Program-made: the position numbers and the translations under genes | The notes under the pieces: generated by a model | Told to the model about the DNA's origin: nothing | Databases searched by the model: none | Seen by the model: only the letters and a program-made list of their open reading frames with translations | Assembly: GCF_023822005.2 (NCBI RefSeq) | Contig: NZ_CP098806.1 | Coordinates: 5,702,501-5,766,500 of the forward strand | DNA length: 64,000 bases | From: Dyadobacter fanqingshengii | GTDB lineage: Bacteria; Bacteroidota; Bacteroidia; Cytophagales; Spirosomataceae | Direction: 5' to 3' | In this document: piece by piece, positions 7,462-15,233 of the stretch | Numbering within the stretch: position 1 is the first letter of the stretch | How the letters are laid out: every line of letters starts with the position of its first letter

Positions 7462-9295
7462 ATTTTATTTTTATAATAAAAAACGTATAATTCTGACATT
7501 GCTGCTTGCGCTTTTTCAGTGTCAGTTGCTATATGCCCAATTGAAAGTGGTGCCCATCGACGGTTCCTACACCGAAGAGGAAGCCGAAACGCAAAGCACA
7601 TTGCGGACGGAGGCGACCTTAAACCTGCCGTTTTTTGATGATTTTTCAACAACAAAAACAGCTAACCCGGATACCAAAAACTGGTTGCCGGGGAGCGGGG
7701 TTTACATTAACAACACACTTTCCAGCTCGCCGCCATCGCTCAACATTGCGACTTTCGACGGCCTTAATGCGACCGGCACGCCCTACAATCTCGTTAATCC
7801 GCTCACGCAAAATTTTACCGATACACTAACATCCCAACCGATAAATCTTGCCGGTAAAAAGGCAGCTGATTCGCTTTACATTAGTTTTCACTGGATGGCG
7901 AAAGGTTTAGGAGAGCTGCCTGATTCAAGTGATTATTTTCAACTGGAATTTTTGAGTAAGACCAATGGCTGGGTGACGGCGTGGCAACAGGTTGGTTACA
8001 AGCTGGATACGATTTATAAGAACCAGTTTGTGAAAATTACGGATCCGGCTTACCTCCATGATGCATTCCAGTTTAGGTTTCGTGCATATGGGCGGAATTC
8101 GGGTTATTATGACACCTGGCATCTGGATTATGTATATTTAAATGCAAAACGATCGGTCAGGCAGCCTTACATTTTCGATGTTGCGGTAAGAAAAGCTGTA
8201 TCGCCTTTTCTAAAAAAATATACGGCCATGCCGCTCCGGCAATATCGAGCTAATCCGCAAGCGGCAACTGCTGATTCTGTGAGAACAGATGTCGTAAATA
8301 ATTTCAATAATTTTAACATCCTGGCCAGCACATTCACGATCCGGGACGCCGCAAAGGGGACGGAATTGTTCCGGAATGTGCAGCGGTCTATCTATGTAGA
8401 GGCGCTCAAATCTAAGGCTTTGGCGGTGAAAACCGCACCGCTTGCAATAAATGCGAATCTTGATAGTTTAAAATTAATTACCAAATTCGTCGTAACGACA
8501 ACGGACACCATTCCAGGGGTTAATTTAAAAACAAATGATTCCATCACGTCCAGAACTGACTTAACGGATTATTATGCATACGACGATGGAAGCGCGGAGT
8601 ATGGCGTGCAGGTCAATCAAAAATTGGGGCGTGTAGCAGTTCAGTTTACACTCGCTAAGCCGGATACGATAGGAGGGATCAGGCTTGCCATGGTGCAGTT
8701 CAATAAAGACATTGCCGGGCAGGGATTTACGATCCAGATTTTTGACAATAAAAATGGCAAGCCGGACAAGGTTATTGCGCAAAGATCTGTGGGCGCACGA
8801 TATCCCGCTCAGCGAAACGGATTTATCGACTACCCTTTTAGCGCGCCTGTTGCCGTTCCAGACACGTTTTACGTTGGCTGGCTCCAACTGAACGAGCAGC
8901 CAGTCACTGTTGGATTTGACAGGAATTCAATGCTGGGAAAGAATGTGGTATTTTATAATTTAGGAACGGAATGGGCCCGGGAAACTGCATTGAAAGGCAG
9001 CATTATGATCCGTCCCTATCTTGGAAAGAAGGCAGCAGGCATCGTTACTGGAAATGAACCCATCATTACTACTGAAATCCATTTTTACCCAAATCCAAAC
9101 AGAGGAATTATTAATTGGGAAAATGCGTCTTTAAAACGAATCGAAATTTATTCCCTGCAAGGATATCTGGTTCAAACCATTATCCCGGAAACCGGCCAGC
9201 GATCTGCTGAGGTGCATGTTAATGAAGGAATTTATGTCGTTAAATCATCGGACGGGAAACGATCGTACGCGCAAAAAATGTTATTTGTCCAATAA
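7436..9295 (+). CDS. Secreted protein with T9SS type A C-terminal sorting domain
   Basis: The ATG at 7436 is chosen over an in-frame TTG at 7421. It gives 619 residues with a signal peptide (core ILTLLLALFQCQLLYAQ). The central part is a beta-rich ectodomain of unknown function with FFDDFS near the N-terminus and a WHLDYVYLN strand, typical of large Bacteroidota exoproteins. The last about 75 residues form a T9SS sorting domain with the FYPNPNRG motif, IEIYSLQG and the terminal EGIYVVKSSDGKRSYAQKMLF. It is therefore cargo for the secretion machine encoded at 11.5-17.6 kb. Its start overlaps the PASTA gene. No catalytic motif is visible. Confidence 0.88.
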   Translation: MRIYYRNSKFYFYNKKRIILTLLLALFQCQLLYAQLKVVPIDGSYTEEEAETQSTLRTEATLNLPFFDDFSTTKTANPDTKNWLPGSGVYINNTLSSSPPSLNIATFDGLNATGTPYNLVNPLTQNFTDTLTSQPINLAGKKAADSLYISFHWMAKGLGELPDSSDYFQLEFLSKTNGWVTAWQQVGYKLDTIYKNQFVKITDPAYLHDAFQFRFRAYGRNSGYYDTWHLDYVYLNAKRSVRQPYIFDVAVRKAVSPFLKKYTAMPLRQYRANPQAATADSVRTDVVNNFNNFNILASTFTIRDAAKGTELFRNVQRSIYVEALKSKALAVKTAPLAINANLDSLKLITKFVVTTTDTIPGVNLKTNDSITSRTDLTDYYAYDDGSAEYGVQVNQKLGRVAVQFTLAKPDTIGGIRLAMVQFNKDIAGQGFTIQIFDNKNGKPDKVIAQRSVGARYPAQRNGFIDYPFSAPVAVPDTFYVGWLQLNEQPVTVGFDRNSMLGKNVVFYNLGTEWARETALKGSIMIRPYLGKKAAGIVTGNEPIITTEIHFYPNPNRGIINWENASLKRIEIYSLQGYLVQTIIPETGQRSAEVHVNEGIYVVKSSDGKRSYAQKMLFVQ

Positions 9296-9320
9296 CCTCA
9301 TTAATCAAAAAAGCAGAAAT

Positions 9321-9617
9321 ATGGATATTACCGTGGAAGAACTGAAAGAACGTCTTGACAAAGGTGAAGACCTGCATTTTTATGACGTTCGGGAAGAACA
9401 CGAATACGAAGAAGATAACCTGGGCGCAAAACTGATCCCGCTTGGAGAATTGCCCGATCATCTGGACGAACTCGAACCTTTGAAAGATGAAGAAATTATC
9501 ATTCATTGCCGTTCAGGCGCGAGGAGCGGTAAAGCGGCCCGTTTTTTGGAATCTCAGGGTTTTAATAATGTCAGAAATGTGCTGGGCGGAATTCTTGCCT
9601 ATCGCGAATTGGAATAA
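9321..9617 (+). CDS. Rhodanese-like domain protein (single domain)
   Basis: The ATG at 9321 gives a 98-residue protein. An earlier frame from 9216 overlaps the previous gene by 80 bp and was rejected. The fold is visible in MDITVEELKERL, FYDVREEHEYE (a CH2A-like motif) and the active-site loop IHCRSGARS, with the persulfide-forming Cys63. The C-terminus has GFNNVRNVLGGILAY. Such single-domain proteins move sulfur or sense redox state; the acceptor is unknown. It is convergent with miaA, 8 nt apart, and its likely terminator lies inside the miaA 3' end. Confidence 0.92.
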   Translation: MDITVEELKERLDKGEDLHFYDVREEHEYEEDNLGAKLIPLGELPDHLDELEPLKDEEIIIHCRSGARSGKAARFLESQGFNNVRNVLGGILAYRELE

Positions 9618-9625
9618 TATTCGGA

Positions 9626-10555
9626 TTATTGATCCTTATTGTCACGAATCCTGGCCTGAATGTAGGTCAGGATTTTTTCGTATTCATCGGCCTGGAACCA
9701 TTCAAAATTCCCCTGATGACGAAACCAGGTCAACTGTCGTTTGGCATATCGCCGTGAATTCTGTTTCAGCAGTCTGATCATTTCTTCTTCGTCATATTGC
9801 TTATCCAGAAAGCCATAAACTTCTTTATATCCCACGGTTTGCAGCGCATGGTGGGATCTGTAAGGCAGCAAATCTTTCGCCTCCGTAATAAGCCCATCTT
9901 GCAGCATGTGATCCATCCGAAGATCAATCCGGTTATACAATTCGGAGCGATCCCGGTCGAGCGCTATCAGTATTTGTTCAAAGGGCCGCTTTTGCGTTTG
10001 TTTTAAATGAAATTGAGAAATCGGAGAGCCGGTTGTATAAAAGACCTCCAACGCCCTGATTACGCGCTGCGGATTGTTGATTTCGGGTGTCAAGGCAAAT
10101 GTTGGATCTATTTCGCTGATTTCGGCTTGCAGAGGAGCGAGACCATTTGCATGAAGCTTTTCTGTCAACGATTCTCTCAGGCCCGGCAAAGGCGCTGGCA
10201 GGTCGTCCAAACCCTCTGAAACTGCTTTAACGTAAAATCCGGAGCCTCCTGTCATTACTACGTAGTCATGTTTCTTAAAAAGGGTTTCCAACAGTTTCAA
10301 AACGTCACGTTCGAAGTCACCGGCACTGTAAATTTCGGAAATGGAATGTGAGTTGATAAAGTGATGATTTACCTGTGCAAGCTCATCAAGCGTTGGCTTA
10401 GCTGTGCCAATGTTCAATTCCCTAAAAAATTGTCGCGAATCTGCGGATATGATTTCAGTATGAAGCGCTTTGGCTATCTGGATGGATAATGCAGTTTTTC
10501 CAACCGCCGTTGGACCGGCAATGATGATCAGATATTTCCTCGGGCTTTCAGACAT
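9626..10555 (-). CDS. miaA: tRNA dimethylallyltransferase
   Basis: MiaA transfers a dimethylallyl group to N6 of adenosine 37 in tRNAs that read codons starting with U. The 309-residue protein has the P-loop GPTAVGKT at 14-21, the SADSRQFF and NIGTAKP substrate motifs, GGSGFYVKAVSEGLDDLP and the C-terminal RYAKRQLTWFRHQ segment. Length is normal. The gene appears monocistronic and lies on the minus strand between the rhodanese and collagen-like lipoprotein genes. Confidence 0.96.
   Translation of the reverse strand: MSESPRKYLIIIAGPTAVGKTALSIQIAKALHTEIISADSRQFFRELNIGTAKPTLDELAQVNHHFINSHSISEIYSAGDFERDVLKLLETLFKKHDYVVMTGGSGFYVKAVSEGLDDLPAPLPGLRESLTEKLHANGLAPLQAEISEIDPTFALTPEINNPQRVIRALEVFYTTGSPISQFHLKQTQKRPFEQILIALDRDRSELYNRIDLRMDHMLQDGLITEAKDLLPYRSHHALQTVGYKEVYGFLDKQYDEEEMIRLLKQNSRRYAKRQLTWFRHQGNFEWFQADEYEKILTYIQARIRDNKDQ
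9647..9679 (+). terminator. Plus-strand terminator inside the 3' end of miaA
   Basis: AATCCTG (9647-9653) pairs with CAGGATT (9668-9674). The stem extends by GCCT/AGGT with one G-T pair and has a 6-nt loop (GAATGT). It is followed by T at 9673-9678. It lies 30 nt after the rhodanese stop and within the last codons of the convergent miaA gene. Confidence 0.6.
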
Positions 10556-10587
10556 TCGGCGCTTTTATTTCAATTGTTAGGTCACCG

Positions 10588-10595
10588 CAAAATTA
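10588..10595 (-). promoter_or_regulatory. Candidate -7 box for miaA
   Basis: On the minus strand the sequence TAATTTTG matches TAnnTTTG, 32 nt before the miaA start codon. No convincing -33 element was found at the usual spacing, so support is limited. Confidence 0.3.
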
Positions 10596-10818
10596 CATAT
10601 CAGGGATTTCAAGACACTACTTTTTCTCATATTTCAGCAACCGATCGTTGCGGACTTTTTAATCTTTTGGCGGCATGAAGGATTAGTAAATTTTTTTGTA
10701 TAATTTATGGGTAAAACGCCCTTGTTCTCGTCAAATTGGAATTGGCCAGCGTACTAACTCTTAAAGTTTTCTTCTTAATTCTAAACAATTTCAATTCACA
10801 TTCTAACCATTAAACATT

Positions 10819-11445
10819 ATGTTCAAAAAATTATTACTATTTGCCTGGATCGGATCGATGGCTTTTCTGGTTGGTTGCGAGGGCGAGCAGGGAGAAGTAG
10901 GGCCGAAGGGAGATGCGGGTGTTGCTGGACCAGCCGGGCCGGCGGGACCTGCCGGACCAGCTGGTGAAGATGGAACCGGCTCGGGTGGGGGAGCCATTAT
11001 TATATCTTCCGGTGCTGTTAAAACGGACACCTCCGGAAGCTTTAGCCTTGGTTACAACGATTTGACGCCAGCGGAGGACAGTCTTTTTCAATCTTCTGCA
11101 ATATTGGTTTATATCAAATCGCAAAATGTGTACTGGCCGCTGCCTGGGGTAGTCGCTTTTGGATCTGGTGCCACTAGCGCAGTGAGTGAATTCACCTTTG
11201 TTCATGGAATTCAGGAAAGCACATTTTTCGTCGATATATTTCAAAGAGGTTGGTCTGAGGAGAACGTTCCTGCACCTGACAGATCTTTTCAGGATGTACG
11301 TGTTGTAATCATCCCGGGCATCATGGCAGGTAGAATGGATGCTGAAATTCTCAAAAGTTATGAGAAAACTATTGCAGCTTTAGGGCTGACAGAGGACAAA
11401 ACGAAAATGTCAAAACCGTTGAAATTCAGGCTCCCAAAGAAGTGA
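10819..11445 (+). CDS. Collagen-like (Gly-X-Y) lipoprotein
   Basis: This 208-residue protein has a lipoprotein signal ending in the lipobox LVGC (Cys20). Ten uninterrupted Gly-X-Y triplets follow at residues 22-51 (GEQ, GEV, GPK, GDA, GVA, four GPA, GED), then a Gly/Ser hinge (GTGSGGG). The C-terminal domain of about 150 residues is beta-rich and unrecognised. Similar small collagen-like lipoproteins recur in Bacteroidota. The triplet run could form a short trimeric collagen stalk that displays the C-terminal domain at the cell surface; this is inference. The gene faces gldN and shares its terminator. Confidence 0.82.
   Translation: MFKKLLLFAWIGSMAFLVGCEGEQGEVGPKGDAGVAGPAGPAGPAGPAGEDGTGSGGGAIIISSGAVKTDTSGSFSLGYNDLTPAEDSLFQSSAILVYIKSQNVYWPLPGVVAFGSGATSAVSEFTFVHGIQESTFFVDIFQRGWSEENVPAPDRSFQDVRVVIIPGIMAGRMDAEILKSYEKTIAALGLTEDKTKMSKPLKFRLPKK
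10882..10971 (+). repeat. Gly-X-Y coding repeat
   Basis: Ten successive 9-bp units encode Gly-X-Y. The central four units all encode GPA with varied synonymous codons (ggaccagcc, gggccggcg, ggacctgcc, ggaccagct). Codon drift between units shows this is an old repeat kept by protein-level selection and not a fresh slippage product. Confidence 0.85.
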
Positions 11446-11460
11446 GAAGACATAATAACA

Positions 11461-11493
11461 AAAAAGGTTATCCGCATCGGATAACCTTTTTTT
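11461..11493. terminator. Bidirectional terminator between the collagen-like lipoprotein gene and gldN
   Basis: A perfect 14-bp stem, AAAAAGGTTATCCG (11461-11474) with CGGATAACCTTTTT (11478-11491), has a 3-nt loop. It is A-flanked on the left and T-flanked on the right. It ends both the lipoprotein gene and the gldN transcript. Confidence 0.9.
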
Positions 11494-11510
11494 ATGCTTG
11501 AACATTGAGA

Positions 11511-12575
11511 TTAATATTCCCAAAGTCCGTGTTCCAATTCCATTAACTCTTGCTCGTAGTTCAAAGACTTGATAAGAGCTTCTTTTTCGCCGTTATAGAT
11601 GTCAAGAAACGCTCTGTCATTTGCATTGGAATACTTGGTGATACGTCCGTAAAACAAGCGCAAATCGAATGCATCAGCCAGGTTTTTATTCTGAGCAGTG
11701 TTATGTGTATTGTACCAGATATATTTCTTAGGATCACTTCTGAACAGTCTTTCCACATCTTTATAACGGAAAGAAGCAACTGGCAATTCAAGACCAGTAG
11801 CAGTTTGCTCAGATGGAAGAATGATCGTCAATGTTTGAATGTCATTATACAACCGTGATCTTTTCTTGTCAAATGTCCAGTCTTCTTTCACTTCCAGAAT
11901 GCTCAATTGATCCGGGAAATATTCTTCCTCTGTGGATGCAACCTGAGTTTGGAAACTGCTATCAACCTTCGGCTGTTCAACAACTGGCTCTTCCGCTTTT
12001 GCTACTTCTGTTTTAGCACCTTTTTTGGTTGATTTTTTCTTTGGAGGGCCCCAGCCATCATCTTCTGCTGCTGCTTCCGGCTTTGTTTCTTTTTTTGTAT
12101 TTCCCCATCCGTCGTCAGCTGCAGCAGCTGATTTAGTAGGATCAGCCTTAGGCTTGGCGCCCCAGCCATCATCCGCTTTCGCAGGCTCGCCAAAACCAGC
12201 CGCTATTTCTTCTGCTGATAGGCCGGCAGTTTGATTAGGGATTAATATACGCTTATGCAGTTCGTCAGCATCAATTTTTGTAGCGCATGAGTCATTTGTA
12301 TAAGCATCAATCAAACCCGCTTTTGCAGCCTCCAGCAGATAACGTGTGATCTCATTATTTTTTGAGAACATAGAAACATTTTGTTTCTCTTTCAGATCGA
12401 CCCTTCTCCAAAGCGTCCTTTTCATCAAAATGTCGCCGTCAGCGATCGGGCGTGATGAAAACTGGTTGGCCGTGGAATCTTCCTTTTCCTGGGCGAAGGC
12501 TGCGCCTGTACCCAATGACAAAGAAAGTAATGACCATGCAATCGTTTTTCCGTTCATTCTTCTCATAACATACAT
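11511..12575 (-). CDS. gldN: Gliding motility / type IX secretion protein GldN with DDGWG insertion
   Basis: GldN (PorN) is a periplasmic component of the type IX secretion core that joins the GldK ring to GldM. The 354-residue product has a signal peptide ending AAFAQ29. Family segments are RPIADGDILMKRTLWRRVDLKEKQN (about 42-66, here as two short motifs), EYFPDQLSILEVKEDWTFDKKRS and a C-terminal region with FRYKDVERLF. Between about 125 and 215 there is a low-complexity Ala/Lys/Glu-rich insertion carrying three DDGWG repeats (135, 154, 172). Three ATGs (12575, 12566, 12557) lie near the start; the last two also give good signal peptides. It is last in gldK-L-M-N, 37 nt after gldM. Confidence 0.93.
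   Translation of the reverse strand: MYVMRRMNGKTIAWSLLSLSLGTGAAFAQEKEDSTANQFSSRPIADGDILMKRTLWRRVDLKEKQNVSMFSKNNEITRYLLEAAKAGLIDAYTNDSCATKIDADELHKRILIPNQTAGLSAEEIAAGFGEPAKADDGWGAKPKADPTKSAAAADDGWGNTKKETKPEAAAEDDGWGPPKKKSTKKGAKTEVAKAEEPVVEQPKVDSSFQTQVASTEEEYFPDQLSILEVKEDWTFDKKRSRLYNDIQTLTIILPSEQTATGLELPVASFRYKDVERLFRSDPKKYIWYNTHNTAQNKNLADAFDLRLFYGRITKYSNANDRAFLDIYNGEKEALIKSLNYEQELMELEHGLWEY
11931..12203 (-). repeat. Tandem DDGWG-encoding repeat within gldN
   Basis: Three units centred on DDGWG (residues 135-139, 154-158, 172-176) are spaced 19 and 18 residues apart. Lys/Pro/Ala-rich linkers of similar composition separate them. On the plus strand the motif CCCCAGCCATCATC appears twice exactly and once with changes. 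The whole low-complexity stretch reaches to about residue 215. Confidence 0.75.
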
Positions 12576-12612
12576 AAAGTGTATTGTCCAATCAACGATT
12601 AAAATTGATGAA

Positions 12613-14205
12613 TTAGTATAGTGGTACGGTTCTGTATTGGTTACCCATCTCTACTTCGTTTACAGCACCCTTGAAATTCTGGCGCTCTACTTTTAAGATT
12701 GTAACCACATAACGATCACCTGGTTGTGCTTGTTGCGCAAGTGACGATATTGATCCGCCGCCTCCGTTCAATGTCACACCACCAATTCTTCTGTTTCCTC
12801 TTGCCAGTGAAATCTCAACTTGCGACACTCTGAATTTTGCATCTTCAGGAGAGAAATTCTTAAAACTTTCATCCGGCACAGCTATAACCTGAATGCTACG
12901 GGCTCCGGATGCCGGTGCGCCTTTACGTTCGTCATAAACAGCACCGTTAACTCTTACTTCAAGTGACGGCTTCGGCACCTTATTTACTCTAAATGGTTCA
13001 GAACCCAACACGTTACCAGCATTGCTAACCGTAATGTTAAGCTGTGCTTTGCTCGGAACGATTGTAAACTTTCCTTTTTGTCCGCTCTGGATAATTTCCC
13101 CGCCGTCGGTTGAGAAGCTAGGCGCCCAAAGAGGGCCCAATGCAGGACTTTGAATGCTTAATTTATTCGCGCAACCCAAATACAATGGTGGAAGTGTTCC
13201 TGTTTCAATCTGGTAGGAGGGCTTCACAACGAAGTATTCCTGGTTCATACTGTAAGTTGTATCCTTTCCTGAGGGCGTAGGAATCGTAATGCGGGCCTGC
13301 AATTCTTTGCGAACTACACCTTCTGCATTATAACCGCCACCCTGTGCAGTAAATTCAATCAAACCTACACCGTTCTCTACCTTAACAGGAGAACCGTTTA
13401 AGCTCATGCGAGGTGTAATACCCGAAGCAGAGGCCGCGATGAACATTTGTCCTTTGAATTTGGTACCAGCTACCACGGTTTTCGCATCAGCGCTAACCAT
13501 TGCAAGCACGCGGTCAAATTTTACGTCAGCTGCACCTACTTTGCTGGCCAGGTAATTTAAAACTTCACCTTCCATACGGCGAATGTCTGTTTGTTTCTGG
13601 CTCAAAACGGCCAATGCAGCCGCAACAGGTGTCGATTCAAAATTCAGCTCTGCAAAATCTTTATTTCTTTGTTCCTTGTTTGCCTTAACACCAGGATCCT
13701 CTCTGCCGTCCATGGCAAGCATCTGAAATTTATTAGGAGACAATGCATTTAATTGAGTGGTATAGGCATTAAGCGTTTGTTTCAAGCCGTATGCCTTTCC
13801 TCTTTTTCCTTGTGCAATCATCAATTCAGCAACTTTGGCTTCTTCCTGAGGATTTTTGATTCCACCTTCCTCATTAAGTCCACCACCGGCTTTGGTGATG
13901 ATTTCTTGTTTTAAGGAATTGATCTCGTTGGTAATGTCAGCAGTGAATTTGCGAACCTCTTCTGCTTGTTTGATTACCGCAACGTCAGCCGACCGGTTTC
14001 CCGCCTTTTCAACGGCTGCTTTAATTTTCAGTACAGTTTCCTGGTTTATTTTATTAGCTGCTCCGGAGGATAGTTCCAAAGAATTGTTCAGAAGAATGAA
14101 TTTTTCTATGATGGCTGAGCTTACCTGCAATGCAAGCATTGCAGTAAGTACCAGGTACATCATGCCAATCATCTTTTGACGGGGTGTTTCTTTTCCACCT
14201 GCCAT
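12613..14205 (-). CDS. gldM: Gliding motility / type IX secretion protein GldM
   Basis: GldM (PorM) is the long periplasmic shaft of the GldL-GldM proton-driven motor. The 530-residue protein starts MAGGKETPRQKMIGMMYL, followed by its single membrane helix (about 14-34, MIGMMYLVLTAMLALQVSSA). A helical periplasmic D1 domain follows, then several Ig-like domains, with the family's FVVKPSYQIETGTLPPLYLGCANKLSI and the C-terminal EVEMGNQYRTVPLY. Length matches the family. The gene lies between gldL (96 nt upstream) and gldN (37 nt downstream). Confidence 0.97.
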   Translation of the reverse strand: MAGGKETPRQKMIGMMYLVLTAMLALQVSSAIIEKFILLNNSLELSSGAANKINQETVLKIKAAVEKAGNRSADVAVIKQAEEVRKFTADITNEINSLKQEIITKAGGGLNEEGGIKNPQEEAKVAELMIAQGKRGKAYGLKQTLNAYTTQLNALSPNKFQMLAMDGREDPGVKANKEQRNKDFAELNFESTPVAAALAVLSQKQTDIRRMEGEVLNYLASKVGAADVKFDRVLAMVSADAKTVVAGTKFKGQMFIAASASGITPRMSLNGSPVKVENGVGLIEFTAQGGGYNAEGVVRKELQARITIPTPSGKDTTYSMNQEYFVVKPSYQIETGTLPPLYLGCANKLSIQSPALGPLWAPSFSTDGGEIIQSGQKGKFTIVPSKAQLNITVSNAGNVLGSEPFRVNKVPKPSLEVRVNGAVYDERKGAPASGARSIQVIAVPDESFKNFSPEDAKFRVSQVEISLARGNRRIGGVTLNGGGGSISSLAQQAQPGDRYVVTILKVERQNFKGAVNEVEMGNQYRTVPLY

Positions 14206-14301
14206 ATATTCAGTAATCAGTTATCAGTGATTGAATAATTTATTGATAACAAACAATTAATAACTCTCAGAAGGATTTACTATATGCTTGCTAAACTGAT
14301 A

Positions 14302-15117
14302 TTATGCATTACCACCACGCATGGCAGTCAGCATATTACCGTAAATGCCATTCAAAGACGAAATATTTGTCGTCAGCTTGGACATTTCATTTTTAAACAC
14401 TTGTGATTCTTTGGTAGCATCGGCCATGTTTTCCATCGCAGCTGTCAGGTTACCGTAGAATGCATTCATTGCTTTCAAATGCTTCGTTGTGTCCTGCAAT
14501 TCAAGTTCATAAACCGCATTAAGCGCGCCCATGTTCTTTGTAATTTGCTGGAATTGTTCACGATATGATTGTGCATCTTTGGTAGCATCGGCCATAGAAC
14601 TCATCGCACTGATGGCAACACCGTAAGATTTATTCATATCATTGATCGCAGTTGACGCACTTTTCACATTTCTTGCGTAATCATTAGTAGCAACAGTTGC
14701 ATCGGTAAGATCGCTGATTTTGCCAACTGTTTCAGAAAGATTTCTGAAACCTTTTCCAAGGCTGTCAAAAACCTCAGGTCCAAGTTTAGCATTGTCAAGC
14801 ATGTTGTCCAATTTAGCAGTTACACCACTTGAAGATGTAGAACCACGTGTGATGGCAGGACCGTTGTAATTATCGTCAAGCTCAGGATAAACGCGCGTCC
14901 AATCCGGCTCGCGGTCAGAAGATTGTGTCAGTGTTTGAAGTGCATAAAGTAAAAATATAAGTACCTCAGTACCCAATCCGGCAGTTAGTAAAGGGCCGCC
15001 GAAATCCCAGTGTTGAATTTTTGCTAACGCTCCCAAAATAACAACGGCAGCACCTGCGCTATATATTGTTGGTACCAGTTTATCCCAAAAAAAATTAGGT
15101 CCGCTATTCTTAGCCAT
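14302..15117 (-). CDS. gldL: Gliding motility / type IX secretion protein GldL
   Basis: GldL (PorL) is the inner-membrane stator of the T9SS/gliding motor. The 271-residue protein has two N-terminal helices (about 16-34 and 43-63) and a long cytoplasmic coiled-coil tail with repeated MADATKESQVFKNEM / MADATKDAQSYREQF elements. Glu51 lies in the second helix and probably corresponds to the proton-path glutamate described for Flavobacterium GldL. The gene follows gldK after a 116-nt gap that contains a terminator-like hairpin, and it precedes gldM. Confidence 0.96.
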   Translation of the reverse strand: MAKNSGPNFFWDKLVPTIYSAGAAVVILGALAKIQHWDFGGPLLTAGLGTEVLIFLLYALQTLTQSSDREPDWTRVYPELDDNYNGPAITRGSTSSSGVTAKLDNMLDNAKLGPEVFDSLGKGFRNLSETVGKISDLTDATVATNDYARNVKSASTAINDMNKSYGVAISAMSSMADATKDAQSYREQFQQITKNMGALNAVYELELQDTTKHLKAMNAFYGNLTAAMENMADATKESQVFKNEMSKLTTNISSLNGIYGNMLTAMRGGNA

Positions 15118-15184
15118 ACTTATTGAAATCAGTTACAGTGAAAAAATTAGATATTGATATGAAAAGTGTTTTGAGCAGGTCGTA

Positions 15185-15219
15185 AAAAAGAAGCAGTGTT
15201 CAAAACGCTGCTTCTTTTT
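15185..15219 (-). terminator. Intercistronic hairpin with T-tract between gldK and gldL
   Basis: A 16-bp stem with one wobble pair (15185-15200 with 15204-15219) and a 3-nt loop lies 15 nt after the gldK stop. Its outer part is AAAAAGAAGCAG / CTGCTTCTTTTT. In the minus direction it ends in six T. It has every mark of an intrinsic terminator but sits inside the gldKLMN gene run, so it may act as partial termination or as an mRNA-end stabiliser for gldK. Confidence 0.75.
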
Positions 15220-15233
15220 CGAAGAGATTCTAT

